Assembly: GCA_037446115.1 (NCBI GenBank)
Contig: JBBIJF010000006.1
Span: forward strand, 1 to 64,000
Direction of reading: 5' to 3'
Source of the DNA: JANWXD01 sp037446115
Lineage (GTDB): Bacteria; Acidobacteriota; Terriglobia; Bryobacterales; Bryobacteraceae
Length of the DNA stretch: 64,000 nucleotides
The position numbers were made by a program, and so were the translations under genes. This document shows positions 17,099-24,996 of the stretch, one piece after another. Below the pieces are notes generated by a model. That model was not told where the DNA came from. It was given only the letters and a program-made list of their open reading frames with translations, and made no database searches. The first letter of the stretch is position 1. Every line of letters starts with the position of its first letter.

Positions 17099-18400
17099 AT
17101 GCGCCTGGTGGTGATCGGCGGCGTCGCGGCAGGCCTGAGCGCCGCCGCCCGGGCGCGCCGCCTCGACAAGAGCCTCGAAATCGTGGTGCTCGAGAAGGGG
17201 CACACGATCTCCTATGCCGCTTGCGGGCTTCCCTATCTGGTCGAGGGCCGGGTTCGCGACGCGGGCGAGCTCATCGTGTACACGCCGGAGTATTTCGCCC
17301 GTGAGCGCAACATTACAGTACGCACGCGAGCCGAGGCCGTGGCGATTCACCATGCCCGCCGCCAGGTCGTTCTGGGCGGCGGAGAACGTGTCCCCTACGA
17401 CAAGCTCGTCATCGCGACGGGTGCCCGGCCGGACCGGCGTCTGACGGCGGCACAGAGCCCTCCCAATGCGTTCACCCTGCACACCCTCGAGGACGCGTTG
17501 CGACTGCGCCAGTTCCTGGCCCGACCGGGCCTGCGCCGGGCGGTGGTGGTGGGGGCGGGCTATATCGGCCTCGAGGCGGCCGAGGCCCTGCGCACGCACG
17601 GTCTCCGCGTCACCGTGTTCGAAGCCTCCCCGTACGTTCTCGGGAGGGAAGACGCTGAGCTGACGCAGGCGGTCGCCCGACACCTGGAGCGGTGCGGCAT
17701 TGAGCTGCGCCTCGAGCATCCGGTCAAGCACATTGACGCGGACCGCGTGGGCGACACCCCGACTGATCTGGTCGTGCTGGCGGCCGGCTTTGTGCCGAAC
17801 GTCGAGCTGGCCGTCGAAGCCGGTGTGGAGCCGGGAACCACAGGGGCCTTGCGCGTCAACGAGCGCATGGAGACCAATCTCCCCGGCGTCTACGCCGCCG
17901 GAGACTGCGCCGAGACCGTGCACCTGGTCACGAACCGTCCGGTCTGGATCCCGCTCGGCACAACGGCGAACAAGATGGGACGGGTGGCCGGGGCCAACGC
18001 GGCGGGGCGCGTGGAGCGTTTCCCCGGGATTGCGGGCACCTCGATCGTGCGCGCCGCCGGTCTGGGCATCGCCGTCACCGGGCTGTCGCAGGCCGCAGCA
18101 AGAAAGGAGGGTTTTGATCCGGCCGCCGTCCGCATCGAAGCGCGCGAACGCGCCCGGTATTTCCGCGGCAAGCGCATCCGCGTGGAGCTGGTGGCCGACC
18201 GCGGCACCCGGCGGCTGCTGGGAGGCTCGGTCCTGGGCGAACAAGGGGTGGCGGGTCGCATCAACGTTCTGGCGACGGCGCTGACGGCACGATTGCGGCT
18301 CGAGGATTTCCAGCATCTGGATCTTGCCTACGCCCCGCCGTTCGCAACCGTGTGGGATCCGCTGCTGATCGCGGCCCAGCAACTCCTCAAGAAACTGTGA
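17099..18400 (+). CDS. pyridine nucleotide-disulfide oxidoreductase, CoA-disulfide reductase / NADH oxidase-like
   Basis: A 433-residue FAD and NAD(P)H enzyme. The FAD site is IGGVAAGLSAAARARR at the N-terminus. Cys42 in SYAACGLPYLVEG is the single redox cysteine typical of CoA-disulfide reductases, NADH oxidases and NADH peroxidases. The NAD site is VVVGAGYIGLEAAEAL (about 149-164), the second FAD segment is GVYAAGDCAE (about 264) and the dimer domain begins at GTTANKMGRVAGANAAG. It would reduce CoA or polysulfide disulfides or O2/peroxide, and the exact substrate cannot be told. It lies 33 bp after the STAS gene and 37 bp before nuoI. Confidence 0.88.
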   Translation: MRLVVIGGVAAGLSAAARARRLDKSLEIVVLEKGHTISYAACGLPYLVEGRVRDAGELIVYTPEYFARERNITVRTRAEAVAIHHARRQVVLGGGERVPYDKLVIATGARPDRRLTAAQSPPNAFTLHTLEDALRLRQFLARPGLRRAVVVGAGYIGLEAAEALRTHGLRVTVFEASPYVLGREDAELTQAVARHLERCGIELRLEHPVKHIDADRVGDTPTDLVVLAAGFVPNVELAVEAGVEPGTTGALRVNERMETNLPGVYAAGDCAETVHLVTNRPVWIPLGTTANKMGRVAGANAAGRVERFPGIAGTSIVRAAGLGIAVTGLSQAAARKEGFDPAAVRIEARERARYFRGKRIRVELVADRGTRRLLGGSVLGEQGVAGRINVLATALTARLRLEDFQHLDLAYAPPFATVWDPLLIAAQQLLKKL

Positions 18401-18437
18401 CCCACCCGGCGGGCTGCGCTATCCTGGAGGGAAGGGC

Positions 18438-18911
18438 ATGGCGGTAAAGACCAGTGATGTGATTGACTCTGTAGCGGCGATTGCCAAAGGCCTGAGCGTC
18501 ACGCTGCGGGAGCTGCTTTCGCCCACGCTCACAGAGGACTATCCCGACGCGCCGCCGAAGTTCCAGGAGCGCTATCGCGGCCTGCACGTACTGCGCCGTG
18601 ACGAGCAGGGTCTGGAGAAGTGCGTGGCGTGTTTTCTGTGTGCGGCCGCCTGTCCTTCGCACTGCATCTACATCGAGGCGGCCGAGAACACCGCTGAGAA
18701 CCGCATCAGCGGCGGCGAACGCTACGCCAAGGTCTACAACATTGACTACAACCGCTGCATCTTCTGCGGCTACTGTGTCGAGGCCTGCCCGACCGACGCC
18801 ATCACCCACGGCCACGGATTCGAACTGGCCAGTTACCACACTGCCGCGCTGATCTACCGCAAGGAGCAGCTGCTGGAGCCGCCGAGGACCGCCACTCCGG
18901 CGGCGGACTGA
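18438..18911 (+). CDS. nuoI: NADH-quinone oxidoreductase subunit I
   Basis: A 157-residue ferredoxin-like subunit with two complete 4Fe-4S motifs, CVACFLCAAACP (about 57-68) and CIFCGYCVEACP (about 104-115), spaced as in NuoI/TYKY. It carries the N2-proximal electron-transfer clusters N6a and N6b in the peripheral arm of complex I. The ATG at 18438 follows a good ribosome site (GGAGGGAAGGGC). No other nuo gene is adjacent. nuoA is 17 kb away at 35666, so complex I genes are dispersed here. The short C-terminal tail is Pro/Ala-rich. Confidence 0.92.
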   Translation: MAVKTSDVIDSVAAIAKGLSVTLRELLSPTLTEDYPDAPPKFQERYRGLHVLRRDEQGLEKCVACFLCAAACPSHCIYIEAAENTAENRISGGERYAKVYNIDYNRCIFCGYCVEACPTDAITHGHGFELASYHTAALIYRKEQLLEPPRTATPAAD

Positions 18912-18920
18912 GCCGGGTTT

Positions 18921-20018
18921 TCAGCCTGCCAATACCCGATAGGCGCGGCGGGCCACGATGAGCTCTTCGTTGGTAGCCAGCGTGAGCACGGCCACCGGAG
19001 CTCCGTCGGGGGATACCACGCGGTCGCCCTGGCCGGATTCATTCCGCCGCTCGTCCAGGCGGATGCCCAGGAACTCCAGGCCCGCGCAACAGAGAGCGCG
19101 GAGCCGCGCGGAGTTTTCGCCGATTCCCCCGGTGAAGGCCACGGCGTCGAGGCCGCCCATGGCCGCCGCATAGGCTCCGATTGTTTTCTTGACCTGATAG
19201 GCGAAAAGCTGCAGGGCGAGGCCGGCGTCTTGATCTCCCTCCGCTTCAGCCCGTTCGAGATCCCGCACGTCACCGCCCGGCACGCCCGAAAGTCCCGCCA
19301 GACCGCCTTCGCGGGTCAGTTGGTCGCGAACCTGGGCTGCGGACCAGCCGCAGCGCTCCATCAGAAACAGCACCGCGAACACGTCCAGGTCCCCGTGCCG
19401 CGTGGCGTTTTCGAGTCCGGACTGTGGAGAGAACCCCATGGTGACATCCACGGAGCGGCCGTTCTGGATTGCGCAGATCGAGGAGCTGCCGCCGAGGTGG
19501 CAGCTCACCACACGCAGCGACTCGCGGGGTTTTCCCAACAACTCCGGCACACGGCTGCTGACGTACTCGTGGGAGGCTCCATGAAAGCCGTAGCGGCGGA
19601 TTCCGTACTCCTGGCGCCACCGGGCAGGCACGCCGTAGCGCGCCGCGTACTCCGGCATCGTGGCATGGAATTCGGTTTCGAAGGCAGCGACCAAGGGCAC
19701 CGAAGGCATCTCCTGCCGGAAGGCGCGGATTGCCGCCAGGTAAATGGAGTTATGCACCGGGGCGGCCGGCAAGAACTCCTCCAAAGCTGCGAGCACGCCG
19801 TCATCAATCAGGAAGGTGCCCCGGTACCGGGGGCCGCCGTGCACGGTCTTGAACGCCACGGCATTCACGGGCGTGGGACCGACGCGGATCTGCGCTACGG
19901 CGGCGCGGTAGTCGCTGACCCGCTCCATGCGACCCCGCGCCAGCACTCGTTCCGAAGGCATCTCCAGGATCTGATACTTGAGCGAGGTCGAGCCCAGGTT
20001 GGGCACCAGAATGTTCAT
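18921..20018 (-). CDS. acetate kinase-like acyl kinase, divergent
   Basis: A 365-residue member of the acetate/propionate kinase family (about 400 aa is usual). Recognisable pieces are NLGSTSLKYQ at the N-terminus, APVHN, FETEFHATMP, RRYGFHGASHEYV, HLGGSSSICA, TRHGDLD, FTGGIGENSA and TNEELIVARRA. In AckA the FDTAFH motif holds a catalytic Asp, and here it is Glu (FETEFH). The MGTRSGDLDP loop is altered and extended to MGFSPQSGLENATRHGDLDV. It should make or use an acyl phosphate with ADP/ATP, but acetate specificity is not assured. The gene follows the TPR-protein gene's frame end at 20015 through an ATGA overlap. No phosphotransacetylase gene is adjacent. Confidence 0.8.
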   Translation of the reverse strand: MNILVPNLGSTSLKYQILEMPSERVLARGRMERVSDYRAAVAQIRVGPTPVNAVAFKTVHGGPRYRGTFLIDDGVLAALEEFLPAAPVHNSIYLAAIRAFRQEMPSVPLVAAFETEFHATMPEYAARYGVPARWRQEYGIRRYGFHGASHEYVSSRVPELLGKPRESLRVVSCHLGGSSSICAIQNGRSVDVTMGFSPQSGLENATRHGDLDVFAVLFLMERCGWSAAQVRDQLTREGGLAGLSGVPGGDVRDLERAEAEGDQDAGLALQLFAYQVKKTIGAYAAAMGGLDAVAFTGGIGENSARLRALCCAGLEFLGIRLDERRNESGQGDRVVSPDGAPVAVLTLATNEELIVARRAYRVLAG

Positions 20019-21139
20019 CGCACGACGCGATACTGGGCCTGAATGGCGGCCAGATTGCGCCTGGCCTGCGCCTGGAGCGGGCTTTTGATCTTAATGCATT
20101 CCTGATTGAACTTGATGGCGTCCAGGATCTTCTCCAGCTTGTAGTTGGCCACACCCAGGTGGAAATAAGCGACCGCGAGCAGCTGGTCATTGTCCTTGAT
20201 GTAGGGCAACGCCTCCCGGAGCTGCTTGTCGGCCTGCGCGTACTTGTTCTGTGTGGCATACGTCACACCGGACATCCAGTAGCCGAGACCGGTCACAAGC
20301 GTTTTCTTCCTTTGCCAATCCGCGTCCGTCACGCCCTCGGGCGTGGGCTTGGTCTTCATGAGTTCGATCATCTTTTCGGAATAGGCGATCACTTTGTCCG
20401 GCGACTTGTTCTGCTTGAGATAAAAGTCGGCCACCAGCAGCAGCATGTCCTCGTTGGACTGGTCCGTTTCAAGAATTTTTTCCGCCACGGCGACGGCCTT
20501 AGCCGTTTCTCCGGCCTGTTGAAGGGCCACGACGTAGACGCCGCGCACCTGCGGGATGTACTGGCTTTCGGGGTTGCGCTGCTCCAGCGTCTCAATCAGT
20601 TCGATCTTCTTTCGCGGATCCTGTGTCTGCAGGGCGGCGGCGTATAGGGCGTACTCGCTGTAGGTGTCCACCTGTTTGGCGAAATCCACTTCCTGCTTCC
20701 ATACCTCGGCCTCTTCTTCATCCTGGGGCTTGGGCTTTTGCGCCACCTTGCGCGCCACGTCGGAGACCTGCACGGCCCATTTTTTGATGGCATCCGGATC
20801 TTTGGTGGCTTCCGCGGCCCGGAGCGCGGCATGAGCCGTCTGGGCGTCCTCCGGATCGAGGGCGAGAAGTTTGGCGGCGGCCTCCATGGCTTTGTCGGGC
20901 TGGCCGGTCTTGGAGTACAGCGGCACCATCTGCGCGTAAACCCAGGCCGCCGCCTCATGCGTGGGATACTGGGCGGCGAACTTTTCAAGCAGCGCCAGCT
21001 TTTTGGCCGCATCCTCTTCGAGGCCGATCTGCTGCAGCAACTGCCCCTCGGGGGTTTCGGCGTTGATCGTCAATTTATGACGCTGGGCCGCGACCGGCAG
21101 GGTGGCCGCCAGCGCCATGACAAGGACCCAGAATCGCAT
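20015..21139 (-). CDS. secreted TPR-like helical repeat protein
   Basis: The start at 21139 is set by an excellent ribosome site (AGGAGGTGAGC directly before the ATG) and by the signal peptide MRFWVLVMALAATLPVAAQ. The longer open frame upstream has no coding character. The 374-residue product is helical and Lys/Gln-rich with TPR-like units (AAWVYAQMVPLYSKTGQPDK, MSGVTYATQNKYAQADKQLR, VAYFHLGVANYKLEKILDAI). It is probably periplasmic. The stop overlaps the ATG of the acetate-kinase-like gene by ATGA, so it is the first gene of a two-gene operon. No specific function is recognised. Confidence 0.8.
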   Translation of the reverse strand: MRFWVLVMALAATLPVAAQRHKLTINAETPEGQLLQQIGLEEDAAKKLALLEKFAAQYPTHEAAAWVYAQMVPLYSKTGQPDKAMEAAAKLLALDPEDAQTAHAALRAAEATKDPDAIKKWAVQVSDVARKVAQKPKPQDEEEAEVWKQEVDFAKQVDTYSEYALYAAALQTQDPRKKIELIETLEQRNPESQYIPQVRGVYVVALQQAGETAKAVAVAEKILETDQSNEDMLLLVADFYLKQNKSPDKVIAYSEKMIELMKTKPTPEGVTDADWQRKKTLVTGLGYWMSGVTYATQNKYAQADKQLREALPYIKDNDQLLAVAYFHLGVANYKLEKILDAIKFNQECIKIKSPLQAQARRNLAAIQAQYRVVR

Positions 21140-21163
21140 GCTCACCTCCTGCTCGGAACGGAT

Positions 21164-21172
21164 GTTATCACA
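21164..21172 (-). promoter_or_regulatory. extended -10 promoter of the TPR/acetate-kinase-like operon
   Basis: TGTGATAAC (minus strand) is a TGn-type extended -10 about 25 bp upstream of the ATG at 21139, leaving room for the AGGAGG ribosome site. It lies in the 93-bp divergent gap shared with the YtxH-like gene. Confidence 0.4.
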
Positions 21173-21232
21173 CAACACCGGGCTGAAACCGCGGTCGCGT
21201 GCGCCGGGTCTAACGAAGCGGAGAGATCTGCC

Positions 21233-21472
21233 ATGAGGAAGTCGGGATTCTGGGGATTTGGCCTCGGCTTGCTTGCAGGAGCGGTGGGCGGACTGCTGCT
21301 GGCGCCGCAATCCGGGCGCCGCACGCGCCTGGCGTTGCGGCACGGCGCCGCCGGTGCCCGCCTGCAGCTGATGAAAGCAGGGCAGGAACTTTCCTACCTC
21401 GGCCGCGACCTTTATGAGCGCGGCCGGGAGCTGGCCGGGAGCGCACGCCACTGGGTCCGCGCCGCCGCGTGA
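21233..21472 (+). CDS. YtxH-like small membrane protein, 79 aa
   Basis: A short protein with one N-terminal glycine-rich membrane segment (GFGLGLLAGAVGGLLLAPQSG) followed by a basic helical tail, the layout of the YtxH/PF12732 family. The GLLLAPQSGRRTR motif matches the family's LFAPKSGKETR signature. The start ATG at 21233 has GGAGA about 10 bp upstream. Members are linked to general stress in Firmicutes, and no function is known here. It is divergent from the TPR gene. Confidence 0.7.
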   Translation: MRKSGFWGFGLGLLAGAVGGLLLAPQSGRRTRLALRHGAAGARLQLMKAGQELSYLGRDLYERGRELAGSARHWVRAAA

Positions 21473-21525
21473 GCAGCGGCGGAGCGTTGCGACGGCGCGA
21501 ACGCAACCGCGCAAGCAAAAACAAC

Positions 21526-21629
21526 GGGAGAGCGCCTCTGTAGTTTGTTCTGTCTTCGCCGCTGACGAAGCCGCTCCACAGCTCGACCCGCCGGGGAGAG
21601 CGTCTCGCTAGTTCGTTTTGTCTTCTCCG
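21526..21629. repeat. two imperfect direct repeats of 36 bp, period 68 bp
   Basis: The stretch 21526-21561 recurs at 21594-21629 with 30 of 36 bases identical. Both copies open with GGGAGAGCG and share TAGTT and TGTCTTC. They fill most of the 248-bp gap between the YtxH-like gene and the transporter gene. There are no transposase remains or obvious terminal inverted repeats. They could be tandem regulator sites or copies of a chromosomal intergenic repeat. Confidence 0.55.
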
Positions 21630-21688
21630 ACAGGCGAATTTCCGCCCGCGGGCCCCCGCCACGGCAAGAAAACCCGGCGGCGGTGCGT

Positions 21689-21694
21689 TATAAT
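21689..21694 (+). promoter_or_regulatory. consensus -10 box of the transporter gene
   Basis: A perfect TATAAT lies 26 bp before the ATG at 21721, with a GAGGA ribosome site in between. No clear -35 is found 17 bp upstream. Confidence 0.45.
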
Positions 21695-21720
21695 CTCCGC
21701 TTCGTCGAGGACCTCCTTCC

Positions 21721-22767
21721 ATGATGCTGCCCGACACATACACCACGGCACTGCTCCTGGCGATCTTCACGATGCTTTGCTGGGGATCCTGGGCCAACAC
21801 CTTCAAACTGGCGGGCAACTGGCGGTTCGAACTGTTCTACTTCGATTACGCCTTCGGCGTTCTCCTGGCCTCTGTGATAGCCGCCTTCACGTTCGGCAGC
21901 ATGGGTTGGGACGGGTTCCTGTTTCTGGATGACCTCATGCGAGCGGGCCGGCGCAATCTGGCCTACGGCTTCTTCGGAGGCGTGGTCTTCAATCTGGCCA
22001 ACATGCTGCTGGTCGGAGCCATCGCGGTGGCCGGGATGGCAGTGGCCTTTCCGGTGGCGATCGGGCTGGCTCTGGTGATCGGCGTGGTGTGGAACTACGC
22101 GCTGAATCCACAGGGCAACCCGAACCTGTTGTTTGCCGGTGCGGGGCTGGTGGTACTGGCGATCATCATGGATGCTCTGGCCTACCGCAGTCTGAGTCTG
22201 GAGCGGGAAAAAGAGAGGATCAAGGCCGGCCTGACGCGGAGTTTGCAACCTCGCGTCTCAATGAAGGGCGTGATCCTGAGTCTGGTCAGCGGGCTGTTGA
22301 TGGGGTCATTTTATCCGCTGGTGGAGATAGGCAAGCAGGGGGAAACCGGACTGGGTCCTTACGCGATCGCATTCGTGTTCGCCCTTGGGGTGTTCTCGTC
22401 GACTTTTGTCTTCAACCTTTACTTTATGAATCTGCCGGTTCAAGGTGAGCCGGTGGAACCTCTGGATTACTTCCGAGGCACGCGGCGCCAGCATCTACTC
22501 GGTCTGGCGGGCGGCCTGATTTGGGGCGCGGGCACCATTGCTAACTTTGTGGCCGCCAGCGCTCCGCCGGAGGTACAGGTCGGTCCTGCCGTCAGCTACG
22601 CTCTCGGCCAGGGGGGCACGATGATTGCGGCGCTGTGGGGACTGGTGGTGTGGAAAGAATTCTTGGGAGCCGATCTGAAGGTCAAGACGCTGCTGGTGTT
22701 CATGTTCGTGTTGTTCGTCTCGGGACTGGCGCTGGTTTCATCGGCTCCGCTGTTCGCACGGACCTGA
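21721..22767 (+). CDS. GRP/ureide permease-like transporter of the drug/metabolite superfamily
   Basis: A 348-residue membrane protein with about ten hydrophobic helices. The opening FTMLCWGSWANTFKLAGNWR is characteristic of the GRP sugar-uptake and plant ureide-permease branch of the DMT superfamily. A central cytoplasmic loop (SLSLEREKERIKAGLTRSLQ, about 160-180) separates two five-helix halves. The second half repeats the pattern GLLMGSFYPLVE. It probably imports a sugar or small polar solute by proton or ion symport. Substrate is unknown. It is convergent with the TonB receptor gene, 8 bp apart. Confidence 0.8.
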   Translation: MMLPDTYTTALLLAIFTMLCWGSWANTFKLAGNWRFELFYFDYAFGVLLASVIAAFTFGSMGWDGFLFLDDLMRAGRRNLAYGFFGGVVFNLANMLLVGAIAVAGMAVAFPVAIGLALVIGVVWNYALNPQGNPNLLFAGAGLVVLAIIMDALAYRSLSLEREKERIKAGLTRSLQPRVSMKGVILSLVSGLLMGSFYPLVEIGKQGETGLGPYAIAFVFALGVFSSTFVFNLYFMNLPVQGEPVEPLDYFRGTRRQHLLGLAGGLIWGAGTIANFVAASAPPEVQVGPAVSYALGQGGTMIAALWGLVVWKEFLGADLKVKTLLVFMFVLFVSGLALVSSAPLFART

Positions 22768-22775
22768 CGGAGCGA

Positions 22776-24851
22776 TCACTTTCCTCCCAGACGGAATGTG
22801 AGACCTGCCAGGAAGGTACGGGGGTAGCCTGGGGTGCCGTGAATGCGAAAGCGCGGTTCCTGGCCGGGCAGTCGGGATTCGAAATAGTTCTGAGTTTCGT
22901 AGTAAGCCCGGTCGAAGAGGTTATCCATGACGAGGTTGAACTCGACGCCGCGGCGGAGAGTGCGGGTCAGGCTGAGGTCGAAGACGGTGTGGCCTTCGGC
23001 CCGCGGCCCGGGATCCTCCGGGTCCAACCGGTAGTGGTTGATCGCTCGCATGCGCAGCGAGGCGTACCAGCGGCGCCAACCCACCAGGGTGAGGCCCGCG
23101 TTGGCCACAAAGTGAGGCGCGCGGTCCACGTACCGGCGGGGATCGGTTCCACGATAGAACGCGTTGAACACCTTGGTGACGCCCGCGTTGAGGCGCAGCG
23201 GGCGGAAAATCTCAACCGAGAGCTTGGCCTCGGCCCCATAGGCGCGACTGGGACCGTAAAACTCCAGCGAGCCGTCGTCAGGGATGTACACCAATTCATT
23301 GGAGCGGTCAATCCAGAACAGATCCGCCACGGCGGAAAGCCGCGACCACTGCTGTGACAGGCCGAGCTGATAAAAGTCGGTGGTTGCCAGGTGTCTGCCC
23401 GAAGGGGACCGCACGACGCCGCGGGCATCGAGTGAGGAGATGCCGCGCCCGTAGTTGACGTAGAGCGTCAGGGGCCAGCGGTGCGCCGGTGTGAAGGCCA
23501 GACTCAGCTTGGGCTGCACGCGTCCCGAGGCGGCTGTGCCGGCCGCTTCCGGTTCCACGCGATCCTCGACGGCGAAGCGGAACCAGTCATAGCGTAACCC
23601 CACGCCTGTACGGAGTCGTCCGCCGAGAAAATTAAAGTACTCCTGGAAATAGCCCGCGCCGTTGGTGACCCGGGCGTGGGCCTTGGTCGTGATCCCGAGA
23701 GGGGTGCGATCGATCCTGGGGTAGAGGCCCACGTTGATCTGGTTGTCGTGATAGTTGGCGCCTGCCACCAGCAAGGCCGGGATTCCCGCCGCGCGATGGG
23801 GTCTTATGTGCTGGAGGTTTGCTCCCTCTTGCAGTCGCGAGTCGTGCTGTTGGAAGGCGTCGCCGTTTTCCGGATCATTCAAGTAGAACGTAAAGTTTGA
23901 GTAGAGATCAAACAGAGAACGAGAGACAAATCCGTCCGCGCGCCATGAGGTCCCCAGGTCATCCTCCGTGCGCCAGTACAAGCTGGTGGTTGCCGAGCGG
24001 ACGCGACCTCCGTCGCCCGGATCCAGATAGCCGAAGCGGTCGAGACGTCCGGCGGCGATCTCGTCAAGAGGCGGCTGGCCGGAGGAATCGAAGTCGTTGC
24101 GTGCCGCGTTGACGCGCCAGCCCCAGGCGCTGCCGGGTGCCCGCCGCCGCGTGAAGTTACTGGTGAAGTTGTCGCGCCGGTAGTTGAGGGGTTTGAGAAA
24201 CGGCCCGTCGGTGTGGGAGCCCTCGTAGGCGACAAAGGCGTCCGCGGAGCGCAGCGCGGGACTGTACGAGGCAAACCCGCGCAGAGAGCCGAAGGAGCCG
24301 CCTTGCCAGCGCAGCGTTCCCACGTGCGGCAGCGCCTCGCGCAGCTTGATGTGCACGACGCCCAAACCGCTGAAATCCCCATATTCGGCGCTGAACGGTC
24401 CGTTGATGATGTTGACTTCCTGGACCAGCTCCGGGCTCAGGCTTTTGAGAGCACCCAGATATCCCTGGCCGTGCCCCTGCGTGGTCTGGTTCTGCTGGAT
24501 GTTGTCCACGAGGACTTTGAGCCCGCCGTTGACGCCGCCGTGATCCAGGTTGAAGCCGAAGCGGCGCACCTCGACGGATTTGCCGCCGCCTTCGTGCTGG
24601 CCTGCGCTGATGCCTGCGGCGAGCAGATCGAAGAGTTGGTCATCGCGGCTGAACAGCGTGCGGTTGTAGACCTCCTCGTTACGGCGGTCGAGGGCGGGTT
24701 CGATGGGTGCGGCCCGCACCTCGATGCGCTGCTCGAGAACAGGGAGACGCGGCTGCCCGCCGGGGGTCTCTTGTGCCGGTCCGGGCGTCTGGGCCGGAAG
24801 AGTGCAGGCGGCCAGGAGCGTGACCACCAGCAGAGTCAGTATGCCGTTCAC
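22776..24851 (-). CDS. TonB-dependent receptor
   Basis: A 691-residue outer-membrane receptor with a signal peptide (ILTLLVVTLLAACTLPAQ). A plug domain follows at about 70-180 (RRFGFNLDHGGVNGGLKVLV, QEVNIINGPFSAEYGDFSGL, VHIKLREALP), then a beta-barrel of classical size, much shorter than the Oar-like receptors. The C-terminal strands are NLVMDNLFDRAYYETQNYFE and TFLAGLTFRLGGK. There is no N-terminal regulatory domain. The start is GTG at 24851, only about 8 bp after a TGTTACACT extended -10 element. It lies downstream of MFS and LacI genes on the same strand and may belong to their regulon. Confidence 0.88.
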   Translation of the reverse strand: MNGILTLLVVTLLAACTLPAQTPGPAQETPGGQPRLPVLEQRIEVRAAPIEPALDRRNEEVYNRTLFSRDDQLFDLLAAGISAGQHEGGGKSVEVRRFGFNLDHGGVNGGLKVLVDNIQQNQTTQGHGQGYLGALKSLSPELVQEVNIINGPFSAEYGDFSGLGVVHIKLREALPHVGTLRWQGGSFGSLRGFASYSPALRSADAFVAYEGSHTDGPFLKPLNYRRDNFTSNFTRRRAPGSAWGWRVNAARNDFDSSGQPPLDEIAAGRLDRFGYLDPGDGGRVRSATTSLYWRTEDDLGTSWRADGFVSRSLFDLYSNFTFYLNDPENGDAFQQHDSRLQEGANLQHIRPHRAAGIPALLVAGANYHDNQINVGLYPRIDRTPLGITTKAHARVTNGAGYFQEYFNFLGGRLRTGVGLRYDWFRFAVEDRVEPEAAGTAASGRVQPKLSLAFTPAHRWPLTLYVNYGRGISSLDARGVVRSPSGRHLATTDFYQLGLSQQWSRLSAVADLFWIDRSNELVYIPDDGSLEFYGPSRAYGAEAKLSVEIFRPLRLNAGVTKVFNAFYRGTDPRRYVDRAPHFVANAGLTLVGWRRWYASLRMRAINHYRLDPEDPGPRAEGHTVFDLSLTRTLRRGVEFNLVMDNLFDRAYYETQNYFESRLPGQEPRFRIHGTPGYPRTFLAGLTFRLGGK

Positions 24852-24858
24852 AGGGATC

Positions 24859-24867
24859 AGTGTAACA
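24859..24867 (-). promoter_or_regulatory. extended -10 promoter of the TonB receptor at 22776
   Basis: TGTTACACT (minus strand) ends 8 bp before the GTG start at 24851, so the transcript should begin at or next to the start codon (leaderless). Confidence 0.5.
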
Positions 24868-24876
24868 CGAATTTCT

Positions 24877-24893
24877 TTTTGGTGCTACCAAAA
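24877..24893. promoter_or_regulatory. perfect inverted repeat, operator candidate
   Basis: TTTTGGT-GCT-ACCAAAA is a perfect 7-bp inverted repeat with a 3-bp centre. It lies where the -35 region of the TonB receptor promoter would be. It has no U-tract, and the stem is too weak for a terminator of the MFS gene, so an operator is more likely. Confidence 0.45.
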
Positions 24894-24996
24894 CCGTCAC
24901 GGGTCTCTATGGAGCCGGATACGCCGCTGGTCGGTGTGCGCGATCTGAGCATCCTGGAGCACGCCGCGGCAATCCGCGGTACCACCCGCGGCGGGC

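Noticed and set aside
21140..21514. An upstream extension of the TPR-protein frame by about 125 codons
   Set aside because: The extension is antisense to the YtxH-like gene, and the internal ATG at 21139 has a near-perfect ribosome site and a signal peptide.
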